From positions 372,001-436,000 of the forward strand of contig NZ_WKJI01000002.1 in NCBI RefSeq assembly GCF_009674685.1: 64,000 nt of DNA. The letters run 5' to 3'. A program made the translations under genes and the position numbers. Origin of the DNA: Pedobacter puniceum (GTDB lineage Bacteria > Bacteroidota > Bacteroidia > Sphingobacteriales > Sphingobacteriaceae). Below are positions 1-8,541 of the stretch, piece after piece. A model generated the notes under the pieces. It searched no databases. It was given only the letters and a program-made list of their open reading frames with translations, and was not told where the DNA came from. Positions within the stretch are counted from its first letter, which is position 1. The number at the start of each line of letters is the position of its first letter.

Positions 1-2685
1 TTAGACCATTTGGTAAACTACGGAGGGTGTAACTCGGGTGCTTTATACTTAATGGAAAATGGTTTATTAACCCTACAAAGTTCTTATGGCTTAGAAGAAA
101 GGATGTTGCAGCCAGTAAAATCTGGTGAAGGGATGCTTGGACAAGTTTATGCCAATGGAAAAGAGAAGTTATTCTCCCCTATTCCGGATGATAATTATAC
201 AGTTTCCTTCGCAAACGGAAAAGTTAAAATAAGCAATATTCTAATAGTGCCTATCTTATATGATGGTAAAGCCATTGGTGTAATAGAATTGGGCTGCTGC
301 CATAGTTTTAATGAAGTTGAGATAGAATTTTTTAAAGATGCTACCAAGAATTTAGGTGTAGCCATAGCTGCAGCTGCAACACGTAAGCATGTACAAAGGC
401 TTTTAGAAGAAACACAGGCGCAATCAGAAGAAATGCAAGCGCAGCATACAGAATTAGAAAACTTAAATGCCGAACTAGAAGCGCAAACTCAGAAATTACA
501 AGCATCAGAAGAAGAGCTTAAAGTACAACAAGAAGAGTTGATGCAATCTAATTTAGAACTTGAAGAACGTTCTAAATTATTGGAAGAAAAAAACCAACTT
601 ATTGTAGAAAGAAATATAGAAATACAACAAAAAGCCGAAGAACTTGCTTTAAGCACCAAATACAAATCAGAGTTTTTGGCAAATATGTCTCATGAACTAC
701 GTACGCCTTTAAACTCTATCTTATTACTATCTAGATTATTAGCAGAAAACAACGAGCAAAACTTAAATGAAGAACAAATAGAATCTGCAAAAGTAATTCT
801 TAGCTCTGGCTCTGGATTGTTAACGCTGATTGATGAAATTCTAGACCTTTCTAAGATTGAGGCCGGAAAAATGGATTTAGATTTCCAACAGACGGATATA
901 CCTGAACTTGTTAATGATTTACAAGCTCTTTTCAATCCTTTAGTTAAAGAAAAAAATATTGGTCTACATATCGATTATAACAAAACCTGCCCGAAGTTTA
1001 TGATTACGGATAAATTACGCTTAGATCAGATATTAAAAAACCTGATTTCTAATGCCATAAAATTTACCAAGCAGGGCAAGGTAAGCCTCATCATCCAAAG
1101 CCATCCACAAAAGAAAGATTTCATACAATTTATAGTAGAAGATACGGGTATCGGGATATCAGAAGACAAACAGAAATTGGTTTTTGAAACTTTCCAACAA
1201 GCAGATGGTTCTACCAAAAGAAAATTTGGCGGCACCGGTTTAGGCTTATCTATCAGTAGAGAACTAGCAAGATTACTAGGTGGTAAAATTCTTTTGACCA
1301 GTAAAGAAGGTGTAGGAAGTAAATTTACTTTAGAAATCCCTTTAGATAGTAGTTTAGTTAAACCAAAGGAAGCAAAACCAACCTCTATAAAGAACTCAAA
1401 TATACCAGAAACTTTAGAAGAAACTTTATTCTCATCTACAGAGAGTATGTTTGTTACCCATAAAATACCCGATGATGTTGAAGATGACAGGCAAAATATT
1501 AACCCTGGAGATAAAGTTATTTTAATTGTTGAGGATGACACCGCTTTTGCCACCTTGCTATTAAAATATACCCGTAAACAGCAATATAAAGGCATTGTGA
1601 TAGTACGGGGAGATTTAGCAGTTGAGTTTGCCGAGAAATATCAGCCTTTAGCTATTTTATTAGATATACAGCTCCCTATTAAGGATGGCTGGATGGTTAT
1701 GGAAGAGTTAAAATCTAATCCTAAAACAAAACCTATTCCGGTACATATTATGTCTTCTTTAGAAGTTAAAAAGGAAAGTTTACTTAAAGGTGCTATAGAT
1801 TTTATAAATAAACCAGTTGCACTAGAGCATATGGATATGATGTTTAAAAAAATTGAAGATGCACTACACAGACATCCTAAAAAAGTACTTATTATAGAAG
1901 AAAACCCTAAGCATGCAACCGCCTTATCTTATTTCTTAAGTAGTTTTGATATCGTTACAGAAATTAAAAACAGTGTAGAAGATAGTGTAGAAGCCCTAAC
2001 TTCAGATAAGGTTGATTGCATTATTTTAGATATGGGTGTACCAGACCAAACCGGTTATGAAGCTTTAGAAGCCATAAAGAAGAATGAAGGCTTAGAAAAT
2101 TTACCTATCATCATTTTTACGGGCAAAAATTTATCCAAAGCAGAAGAAATCAGGATTAAGCAATATGCAGACTCTATAGTGATTAAAACAGTGCATTCTT
2201 ACCAAAGAATTTTAGATGAAGTAGGCTTATTTCTACACCTGGTAGAAGAAAAGAAAACCGATGTTGTAAAAAAGAAGATAAACACTTTAGGAACTTTAAA
2301 CGAAGTACTAAAAGGTAAAACTGTTCTTATTGCTGATGATGATGTACGTAACATATTCTCGCTAACAAAAGCATTAGAAAAGCATCAAATGAAGGTTATC
2401 TCTGCTACCGATGGAAAAGATGCTTTAGAACAGTTAGAACAACATCCTGAAATTTCTATCGTATTAATGGATATGATGATGCCAGAAATGGATGGCTATG
2501 AGACTACTTCCAGAATTAGAAAACATCCAAAATTTAAGAATTTACCTATTATGGCTGTAACCGCCAAAGCAATGATGGGCGACCGCGAAAAGTGTATTGT
2601 AGCAGGCGCATCTGATTATATATCAAAACCTGTTGATATAGACCAGTTACTATCTCTGCTAAGGGTATGGTTATACCAATATTAA
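1..2685 (+). CDS. Hybrid sensor histidine kinase, GAF-HisKA-HATPase with three receiver domains (5' partial)
   Basis: The reading frame is open from the first base, so the N-terminus lies outside the window and the first in-frame TTG at 10 is not a real start. Counting residues from base 10: a GAF-like sensor to about 125, a Gln/Glu-rich coiled coil to about 215, the HisKA box FLANMSHELRTPLN with the phospho-accepting His near 228, and an ATPase with N box (NLISNAIKFT), G1 (DTGIGI) and G2 (GGTGLGLSIS). Three receivers follow near 500, 623 and 769, each keeping an acidic pocket and a phosphorylatable Asp (LLDIQLP, ILDMGVP, LMDMMMP). No membrane segment is visible, so it looks cytosolic. It heads a run of genes with receivers, CheR and CheB, which suggests one phosphorelay. 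The signal is unknown. Confidence 0.93.
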   Translation, partial: LDHLVNYGGCNSGALYLMENGLLTLQSSYGLEERMLQPVKSGEGMLGQVYANGKEKLFSPIPDDNYTVSFANGKVKISNILIVPILYDGKAIGVIELGCCHSFNEVEIEFFKDATKNLGVAIAAAATRKHVQRLLEETQAQSEEMQAQHTELENLNAELEAQTQKLQASEEELKVQQEELMQSNLELEERSKLLEEKNQLIVERNIEIQQKAEELALSTKYKSEFLANMSHELRTPLNSILLLSRLLAENNEQNLNEEQIESAKVILSSGSGLLTLIDEILDLSKIEAGKMDLDFQQTDIPELVNDLQALFNPLVKEKNIGLHIDYNKTCPKFMITDKLRLDQILKNLISNAIKFTKQGKVSLIIQSHPQKKDFIQFIVEDTGIGISEDKQKLVFETFQQADGSTKRKFGGTGLGLSISRELARLLGGKILLTSKEGVGSKFTLEIPLDSSLVKPKEAKPTSIKNSNIPETLEETLFSSTESMFVTHKIPDDVEDDRQNINPGDKVILIVEDDTAFATLLLKYTRKQQYKGIVIVRGDLAVEFAEKYQPLAILLDIQLPIKDGWMVMEELKSNPKTKPIPVHIMSSLEVKKESLLKGAIDFINKPVALEHMDMMFKKIEDALHRHPKKVLIIEENPKHATALSYFLSSFDIVTEIKNSVEDSVEALTSDKVDCIILDMGVPDQTGYEALEAIKKNEGLENLPIIIFTGKNLSKAEEIRIKQYADSIVIKTVHSYQRILDEVGLFLHLVEEKKTDVVKKKINTLGTLNEVLKGKTVLIADDDVRNIFSLTKALEKHQMKVISATDGKDALEQLEQHPEISIVLMDMMMPEMDGYETTSRIRKHPKFKNLPIMAVTAKAMMGDREKCIVAGASDYISKPVDIDQLLSLLRVWLYQY

Positions 2686-2709
2686 AAATATATAACATGG
2701 AGAGAATTT

Positions 2710-3093
2710 ATGACAAAAAACACCCTTATTCTGATTATAGACGATGATAACAGGAATATCTTCGCTTTAAAGATGGTTCTTAAATCAAAAGGTTTTGATT
2801 GTATAGCCGCCAACAGCGTAACAGAAGGGATTAAGCTTTTAGAACAGTATCCAGAAACAACATTAGTTTTAATGGATATGATGATGCCCGAGATAGACGG
2901 TTATGAAGGCATAAGCGTCATTAAGGATCATGAAAAAACAAAAAAAACGCCTGTTATAGCAGTTACGGCACAAGCTATGCTAGGAGATAAAGAGAAATGT
3001 TTAGCCGCAGGTGCAGCAGATTACATCTCCAAACCTATTGATATTGATAAGTTATTACATAGCATTGCTAAAGTTTTAAATGATAGAACCTGA
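2710..3093 (+). CDS. Stand-alone CheY-like response regulator
   Basis: 127 residues that are only a receiver domain: acidic pair IDDD near residue 10, phospho-Asp in LMDMMMPEIDGYE, the Thr of AVTAQA and the Lys of SKPIDID. There is no output domain, so it acts by protein contact or as a phosphate shuttle. It closely resembles the third receiver of the upstream kinase (both have MDMMMPE-DGYE and a DYISKP-DID ending), which suggests duplication within the cluster. It starts 24 bp after the kinase stop, behind a GGAGAG that may act as ribosome binding site, and its end overlaps the next start by 14 bp. Confidence 0.9.
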   Translation: MTKNTLILIIDDDNRNIFALKMVLKSKGFDCIAANSVTEGIKLLEQYPETTLVLMDMMMPEIDGYEGISVIKDHEKTKKTPVIAVTAQAMLGDKEKCLAAGAADYISKPIDIDKLLHSIAKVLNDRT

Positions 3094-3937
3094 TTTGATA
3101 AAAGATGAAGAACTGGAAAGCCTGCTTACAGAAATTGCAGAGCTTTATGGTTATGATTTTACTCAATACAGCAAAGCTTCTATTAAAAGGAGGGTAAACC
3201 GCATTTGCCTGATAGATAAATTTACCAGCTTTGCTGAATTGAGATATCAGCTTATTAAACAGCATTCTTACTTACAGAGGTTTATAGAAGAAATTACGGT
3301 TAATGTAACCGAAATGTTTAGAGACCCCTCTTTTTATAAAGCTTTAAGAGAACAAGTTTTACCGCAACTAGGTACTTACCCATTGATTAGAATTTGGCTA
3401 GCAGGTTGCTCTACCGGAGAAGAAGTTTACTCGGTAGCCATTTTAGCCAAAGAAGCCGGACTTATGCATAAAATTTTGCTTTATGCAACAGATATTAACC
3501 CAAGTGTTCTAGAGAAGGCTAGAAACGGTATTTTCCCTATTAGCCAAATGAAATTATATTCAGAAAATTATATCCTTTCTGGAGGGCAACGTAATTTTTC
3601 TGAATATTATGCTGCAAACTATGATTTTGCTCGCTTTAACGATGATTTAAAAGAAAAAATGATTTTTGCTACGCATAATCTGGTATCAGACCGCTCTTTT
3701 AATGAATTTCAGCTTATTATTTGCAGAAACGTTTTAATTTATTTTGATAAAGATTTACAAGCTAAAGTATTTAAGCTTTTTGATGATAGTTTAGAACATC
3801 TGGGTTTTTTGGGCTTAGGCTCTAAAGAAACCATCAGGTTCTCTAAACTTGATAAGCACTATCATCAAATATCTACAGAAAAAATATGGCGTAAGCAAAA
3901 AGAAGAACAAAGAAGATTTAAAACTGATTTTACCTAG
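3080..3937 (+). CDS. cheR: CheR-family protein-glutamate O-methyltransferase
   Basis: 285 residues matching the CheR fold: an N-terminal helical domain (about 1-75) and a SAM-dependent methyltransferase domain with the SAM-binding stretch AGCSTGEEVYSVAI near residue 110, the acidic strand ATDINPSVL, and the conserved IICRNVLIYFD near 215. CheR methylates glutamates of chemoreceptors, but no receptor gene is visible here. With the stand-alone CheB that follows it may modify an unlinked receptor or act in the phosphorelay. The ATG lies inside the preceding receiver gene, implying coupled translation. Confidence 0.9.
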   Translation: MIEPDLIKDEELESLLTEIAELYGYDFTQYSKASIKRRVNRICLIDKFTSFAELRYQLIKQHSYLQRFIEEITVNVTEMFRDPSFYKALREQVLPQLGTYPLIRIWLAGCSTGEEVYSVAILAKEAGLMHKILLYATDINPSVLEKARNGIFPISQMKLYSENYILSGGQRNFSEYYAANYDFARFNDDLKEKMIFATHNLVSDRSFNEFQLIICRNVLIYFDKDLQAKVFKLFDDSLEHLGFLGLGSKETIRFSKLDKHYHQISTEKIWRKQKEEQRRFKTDFT

Positions 3938-3939
3938 CT

Positions 3940-4503
3940 ATGGAAACTATCTTTATCATAGGTGGTTCTGCAGGGAGCTTAAAAGTATTATTAGAGGTAT
4001 TACCGCAACTTCATCATCATTTAAAATTCCCTATTATTATTGTTCTACATAGAAAAGGTTATGCAGATTCTCAATTGAGTTTTTTATTAAGCACTAAAAC
4101 AAACTTAAAAGTGGTTGAACCTGATGATAAAGATATTTTAGAACCTGGCTATATTTATATTGCCCCGCCAGATTATCATTTACTTATAGAAAGTGATAAA
4201 ACCATTTCTTTAGATTTTTCTGAAAAGCTAAACTTCTCTAGACCATCAATAGATGTAACTTTTAGCTCGGCAGCAAAAGTGTTTAAAGAAAATACCTTTG
4301 CAATACTATTATCTGGTGCAAATGCCGATGGTGTAGCAGGGTTAAACCATGTTAAAGCCAACAATGGAACAACACTTGTACAAAACCCTGTAACTGCAGA
4401 GGTTAATTATATGCCTTTACAGGCTATCACACAATCAAAAATTGATTTTGTCTTAAATCCGGATGAGATTGCTGCATTTATAAACAAGCTTGATGTACCA
4501 TAA
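3940..4503 (+). CDS. cheB: CheB-type methylesterase catalytic domain without receiver
   Basis: 187 residues covering only the catalytic half of CheB, which removes methyl groups from, or deamidates, receptor side chains. The catalytic triad is readable: Ser10 in IIGGSAGS, His37 in VLHRKG and Asp130 in LSGANADG. The receiver domain that normally gates CheB is missing, so regulation must come from a separate receiver; two are encoded on either side. It starts 2 bp after the cheR stop. Confidence 0.88.
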   Translation: METIFIIGGSAGSLKVLLEVLPQLHHHLKFPIIIVLHRKGYADSQLSFLLSTKTNLKVVEPDDKDILEPGYIYIAPPDYHLLIESDKTISLDFSEKLNFSRPSIDVTFSSAAKVFKENTFAILLSGANADGVAGLNHVKANNGTTLVQNPVTAEVNYMPLQAITQSKIDFVLNPDEIAAFINKLDVP

Positions 4504-4556
4504 ATGCTACGTAATATCTATCTGGTGTATGATTTAAACTACTTTCTTTAACATAA

Positions 4557-4934
4557 ATGGATACTAATAAAACGATATTAATTTTTGATGATGATGTAAA
4601 TATTTTAGAGTTATGCTCTATCATCCTAATGGAGTCTGGTTACCAGGTAGAAATTTCAGAAACCTCACACGATATTATTGAAAAAGTTACCCGCATTAAT
4701 CCGGATGTTATTTTAATGGATAATTGGATTCCGGATATTGGTGGCATAAAAGCTACACAACTATTAAAACAACATCCAGCTTTTAAGCATATTCCAGTGA
4801 TTTATTTTTCTGCTAATAATGATATTCATCTACTTGCAGAAACCGCTGGCGCTGATGCTTACTTACCCAAACCCTTTGATTTAGTAGAGCTTGAAAATAT
4901 TGTTAATGATGTTTTAGAACGTAAACATCATTAA
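4557..4934 (+). CDS. Stand-alone CheY-like response regulator
   Basis: 125 residues, a single receiver: FDDD acidic pocket, phospho-Asp in LMDNWIPD, Ser in YFSAN in place of Thr, and Lys in LPKPFDL. It is the last gene of the signalling cluster, 53 bp after cheB, and its stop codon abuts a strong bidirectional terminator. A plausible partner for the receiver-less CheB or the hybrid kinase. Confidence 0.87.
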   Translation: MDTNKTILIFDDDVNILELCSIILMESGYQVEISETSHDIIEKVTRINPDVILMDNWIPDIGGIKATQLLKQHPAFKHIPVIYFSANNDIHLLAETAGADAYLPKPFDLVELENIVNDVLERKHH

Positions 4935-4967
4935 CAAAATAGGCCTCGAAAAGAGGCCTATTTTGTT
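4933..4967. terminator. Bidirectional rho-independent terminator
   Basis: Perfect 15-bp stem (4933-4947 with 4953-4967) around a GAAAA loop. The stem ends in A/T runs on both sides, so it serves the receiver gene on the plus strand and the acyl-CoA synthetase gene on the minus strand, whose stop codon lies at its edge. Confidence 0.93.
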
Positions 4968-6738
4968 ATTCTAATTTATCTGTTTCTTCGTAAAGTTTTT
5001 CTACCAAAGCTTCGTTATTTTTCAGAATCACTTTACGCTTCAAGCTTAATTTTGGTGTAAGCTCGCCACCATCAATAGTAAATTCTTTAGGTAATAAAGC
5101 TATCTTTTTAACTTGCTCCCACTTACCAAAATCAGCATTTAGTCTTTCAACTTCAGACCATACTTTATCATAAACTTGTTTATTTTTAATCAGTTCTGTA
5201 GGCTTTTGTTCGCTTATTCCATTTTTCGAACTCCAGTCTAAAAGCTTCTCAAAATTTGGAACCACTAAAGCAGAAGGAAATCTTTTATTCTCGCCAACTA
5301 CCATAATTTGCTCTATATAAACAGATTCTTTAAACTTATTTTCTAAAACTTGTGGCGCAACATATTTACCTCCTGCGGTTTTAAATACTTCTTTCTTTCT
5401 ATCAGTAATAGCCAAAAAGCCATCTTTAAGCATTCCAATATCTCCAGTATGGAACCAACCATCCGTAATTGCTTCTGCTGTAGCATCGGGGCGTTTGTAA
5501 TAGCCTTTCATCACGCTTGGGCCTTTACATAAAATTTCTCCGTCATCAGCAATTTTAACTTCTACATTACCCAGCGGCCTACCTACGGTACCAAACATCG
5601 TTTCTCCTTTTCTAGGCCCATTAACCGCTATCACTGGCGATGTTTCTGTTAAACCATAACCTTCTAGTACTTTAATATCTGCACCCCAGAAAACTCTTGC
5701 TAAACGCTCTTGTAAAGCAGCACCACCAGAAACTATAACAATAATTTCTCCGCCCAATGCCTCACGCCATTTACTAAAGATAAGTTTGCGAGCTATTTTT
5801 AACTGTAACTCATATAAAAAGCCATTTTTACCATCCATTTCAAATTGGTGACCTAATTTTAAAGCCCAGAAAAATAAAGTCTTTTTAATTCCTGTTAAAG
5901 CTTGTCCTTTAGCAACAATTCTATCGTATACTTTCTCTAATAATCTTGGAACCGTGGTAAAACAATGTGGTTTTACTTCGGCCAAATTGGCTACTATGGT
6001 ATCTAAACTTTCTGCATAATAAACAGAAACACCCAGATAAAAGTACATGTAAACCACCATACGTTCAAAAATGTGCGAAAGTGGTAAAAAGCTTAACGCC
6101 CTTTTTACTTGTTCTGGATATAGCCTGGATGAATATAAAATATTGCTTATTAAGTTCTTATGGCTTAACATTACCCCCTTAGGTGTTCCTGTTGTACCAG
6201 AAGTATATATCAGCGTAAGCAAATCTTCTTCTGTAATTTTTTCCTTATAAGGTTCTAAATCAATATCCTGATTTTCTTTGCCTAGCGATACAATTTCTAA
6301 CCAATTTGGCGCTCCACTTACGTTATTGAAGGTGTAAATTTCGGTTTGTAAACCTGCTTCATTTTTTACCTTCTGTACCTTTTGGTAAAGCTCTTCTGAA
6401 GATACAAATACAATTTTTACTTCGGCATCTATCAGAATAAATTTGATATCGGCCTCAGCCAAAGTTGGATACATAGGAACTTGTGTTGCCCCTATTTGCA
6501 TGATTCCGAAATCGCAAAAATTCCATTCGGGTCTATTTTCAGACATGATAGCCACTTTGTCATCTTTGCTAATTCCTTTTTTGATAAGTCCACGACTTAC
6601 TTCTTCAGAAATATTGATAAAATCACTACTGCTATATTTTTTCCATTGACCATTTACCTTAGTGGCCAATATATCTTGACAATTAAAGTTTTGCTTATTG
6701 TATTTAAGCAAATCAAACACTCTGCTAATGGCTTCCAT
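4966..6738 (-). CDS. Long-chain acyl-CoA synthetase (AMP-forming)
   Basis: 590 residues of the adenylate-forming superfamily, activating fatty acids to acyl-AMP and then acyl-CoA. Motifs: the P-loop-like YTSGTTGTPKGVMLSH near 178, the adenine-binding GYGLTETSPV near 370, the DGWFHTGDIG motif near 430 and the hinge region DRKKEVFKTAGG with the later catalytic Lys near the C-terminus. Length and order fit the FadD/FAA-like enzymes of Bacteroidetes. It is a single-gene unit, convergent with the signalling cluster. Chain-length preference cannot be read from the sequence. Confidence 0.93.
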   Translation of the reverse strand: MEAISRVFDLLKYNKQNFNCQDILATKVNGQWKKYSSSDFINISEEVSRGLIKKGISKDDKVAIMSENRPEWNFCDFGIMQIGATQVPMYPTLAEADIKFILIDAEVKIVFVSSEELYQKVQKVKNEAGLQTEIYTFNNVSGAPNWLEIVSLGKENQDIDLEPYKEKITEEDLLTLIYTSGTTGTPKGVMLSHKNLISNILYSSRLYPEQVKRALSFLPLSHIFERMVVYMYFYLGVSVYYAESLDTIVANLAEVKPHCFTTVPRLLEKVYDRIVAKGQALTGIKKTLFFWALKLGHQFEMDGKNGFLYELQLKIARKLIFSKWREALGGEIIVIVSGGAALQERLARVFWGADIKVLEGYGLTETSPVIAVNGPRKGETMFGTVGRPLGNVEVKIADDGEILCKGPSVMKGYYKRPDATAEAITDGWFHTGDIGMLKDGFLAITDRKKEVFKTAGGKYVAPQVLENKFKESVYIEQIMVVGENKRFPSALVVPNFEKLLDWSSKNGISEQKPTELIKNKQVYDKVWSEVERLNADFGKWEQVKKIALLPKEFTIDGGELTPKLSLKRKVILKNNEALVEKLYEETDKLE

Positions 6739-6915
6739 AATACGTTAATTTATAATTGGTTTTATTAAGATAGATAATCCTGATTGAACCTCAAAGAAGG
6801 TTTTACGATTATTACATTTATTAGAATAACATAAGAATATGAATTAAAGTTTTTAGCAGAAAATTAATCTCTGGCATTTGATTTGAGAATGAGGCTTGGA
6901 TAAATAAAATAAAAA

Positions 6916-7410
6916 ATGAAACAAAAATTATTATTATTAAGCTTATCACTATTGTTTTTAACCTTTTCAAAAGTAAATGCACAAGGTTATAATACTGGAA
7001 TTGGTTTTAGAGCCGGAGGCTTTGAAAATGGTTTAACTATTAAACACTTTGTAAAATCTGATGCTGCTATTGAAGGTATATTAGGTTTTAGACCAGGTGT
7101 TTTTGTAGTTACTGGTTTGTACGAGAAACATGCCACCGCTTTTAGCGAGCCTTCTTTAAAATGGTATTATGGTATAGGTGCCCATATTGGAGGTATTGAT
7201 GATGGCAGAAGATACAGAAGATACTTTGGTGATGATGATGAAATTTATGATAATGGCTTGCTTTTAGGTGCTGATGCCATTTTGGGTTTAGAATGGAAAA
7301 TGCCTGAGATACCTTTTACTCTTGGTGTTGATTTACACCCTAGATTAGAATTAGCAAGAGGTCCTTTCTTAGATATTGAGCCTGGCTTTACATTAAGATT
7401 TGTTTTCTAA
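6916..7410 (+). CDS. Exported small beta-barrel-like protein, function unknown
   Basis: 164 residues with a clear signal peptide (Leu-rich core, cleavage likely after VNA-Q near 22). The remainder alternates polar and apolar residues, is rich in Gly and aromatics, and ends in RFVF, the terminal aromatic typical of outer-membrane barrels. An acidic loop (GDDDEIYDN) sits near 100. No family recognised. It stands alone, 177 bp downstream of the divergent acyl-CoA synthetase start, and is closed by a strong terminator. Confidence 0.75.
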   Translation: MKQKLLLLSLSLLFLTFSKVNAQGYNTGIGFRAGGFENGLTIKHFVKSDAAIEGILGFRPGVFVVTGLYEKHATAFSEPSLKWYYGIGAHIGGIDDGRRYRRYFGDDDEIYDNGLLLGADAILGLEWKMPEIPFTLGVDLHPRLELARGPFLDIEPGFTLRFVF

Positions 7411-7426
7411 AGCTAAAGATTAGAAA

Positions 7427-7457
7427 CAAAAAAGGAGGCTAAAAGCCTCCTTTTTTG
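7427..7457. terminator. Bidirectional rho-independent terminator
   Basis: Perfect 14-bp stem, 7427-7440 with 7444-7457, and a 3-nt loop; GGAGGCT core flanked by six A and six T, so it works in both directions between the small exported protein gene and the convergent esterase gene. Confidence 0.93.
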
Positions 7458-7476
7458 TTATCAGTATAATACTATT

Positions 7477-8391
7477 TTACATCACATTCTTTATAAAAGA
7501 AACTATTTCATCTATTTTTTCTTCGCCTATTAATTTATATAAAGCGTGGCCTTTGTCTTTTAAAATGATAAGCTGAGATTTATTAGATTTTATACCTTTC
7601 ATCCTATCGTTTATAGCATAAGCGTAAGCTACATTAATGATGTCATCTTTATCTCCATGATAGGTTAAAAGTGGTGGAGCGTCTTTTTTAATCACTGATG
7701 CATTTTCTAAACCTCCCCACAAATTAATAACCGCTTTAATAGGTATAATTTTTTGCTTTGAAACGTAAGCAAGGTGCAGAGCTGTCATAGATCCGGCAGA
7801 ACCCCCAGAAACAACAAGTTTATTGATATCTAAATTGTACTTAATAGCGTTTTCTTTCACCCAAGTTAATGCCATGGCAGCATCTTGCGATGCATTGTTA
7901 ATTGCAGTTTGAAGTAACGGATGAAACTGCCCGTTTTTAGGTAAGCCTTCAGCCATATTAGCAGAACAACTAGAACCCGGAGCTTTTTTATATTTTAATG
8001 TTAAGCGATAATTGATAGACACAACCGCAAAACCTTTATTAACCATTTTTGTACATATATCTTTTACATTTTTATCGCCACCGGTAAAACCGCCACCATG
8101 TATAAAAAAGAAAATAGGATAACTAATTTTATCAGCTTTACTTTTTGGAAGATATAAATCTAAAATACGATCGGAGGTAGAACTATCAATAGAATCTGGT
8201 ATAGGACCGTATCTTAAGTTTTGATAGATAGTAAAGCCACTATTAGTTTCTAGCAAATTATTAGCGGGTGGTGTGTAAGCCACTTTAGAAGTACTTTGGG
8301 CAAATGCTATTATGCTGTAAAGTTTTATAAAAAAGATAATAGCAATTACTAAAGAATTTTTAAGTATAGTTGTACTTCTGCTTTTTTTCAT
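7477..8391 (-). CDS. Secreted alpha/beta-hydrolase, carboxylesterase/lipase type
   Basis: 304 residues with an N-terminal signal sequence (hydrophobic stretch about 12-31 ending AFAQ). The mature part is an alpha/beta hydrolase of the esterase/lipase (HSL-like) group: oxyanion motif HGGGF near 96, nucleophile in GGSAGS near 193, acid in HGDKDD near 246 and His in KGHALY near 281. Substrate unknown; the fold covers acetyl-xylan and other small esters. It lies downstream of the M61 peptidase gene but a terminator separates them, so it is probably transcribed alone. Confidence 0.87.
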   Translation of the reverse strand: MKKSRSTTILKNSLVIAIIFFIKLYSIIAFAQSTSKVAYTPPANNLLETNSGFTIYQNLRYGPIPDSIDSSTSDRILDLYLPKSKADKISYPIFFFIHGGGFTGGDKNVKDICTKMVNKGFAVVSINYRLTLKYKKAPGSSCSANMAEGLPKNGQFHPLLQTAINNASQDAAMALTWVKENAIKYNLDINKLVVSGGSAGSMTALHLAYVSKQKIIPIKAVINLWGGLENASVIKKDAPPLLTYHGDKDDIINVAYAYAINDRMKGIKSNKSQLIILKDKGHALYKLIGEEKIDEIVSFIKNVM

Positions 8392-8480
8392 TATTTATTT
8401 TATAATTGGTTTTACCAAATCTACATAATTCATTAATTTTTATAATCTTAATTTTAGGTATCAGAATATAAAACTCCATA

Positions 8481-8520
8481 AAACAAATAAATCCGAGCTC
8501 TGTCTCGGATTTATTTGTTT
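8481..8520 (-). terminator. Rho-independent terminator of the M61 peptidase gene
   Basis: Perfect 17-bp stem (8481-8497 with 8504-8520) and a 6-nt loop, with U-rich RNA at its 3' side on the minus strand. It sits 21 bp after the peptidase stop and before the esterase gene. Confidence 0.88.
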
Positions 8521-8541
8521 TATCTTTAAAATTGAAATCAT

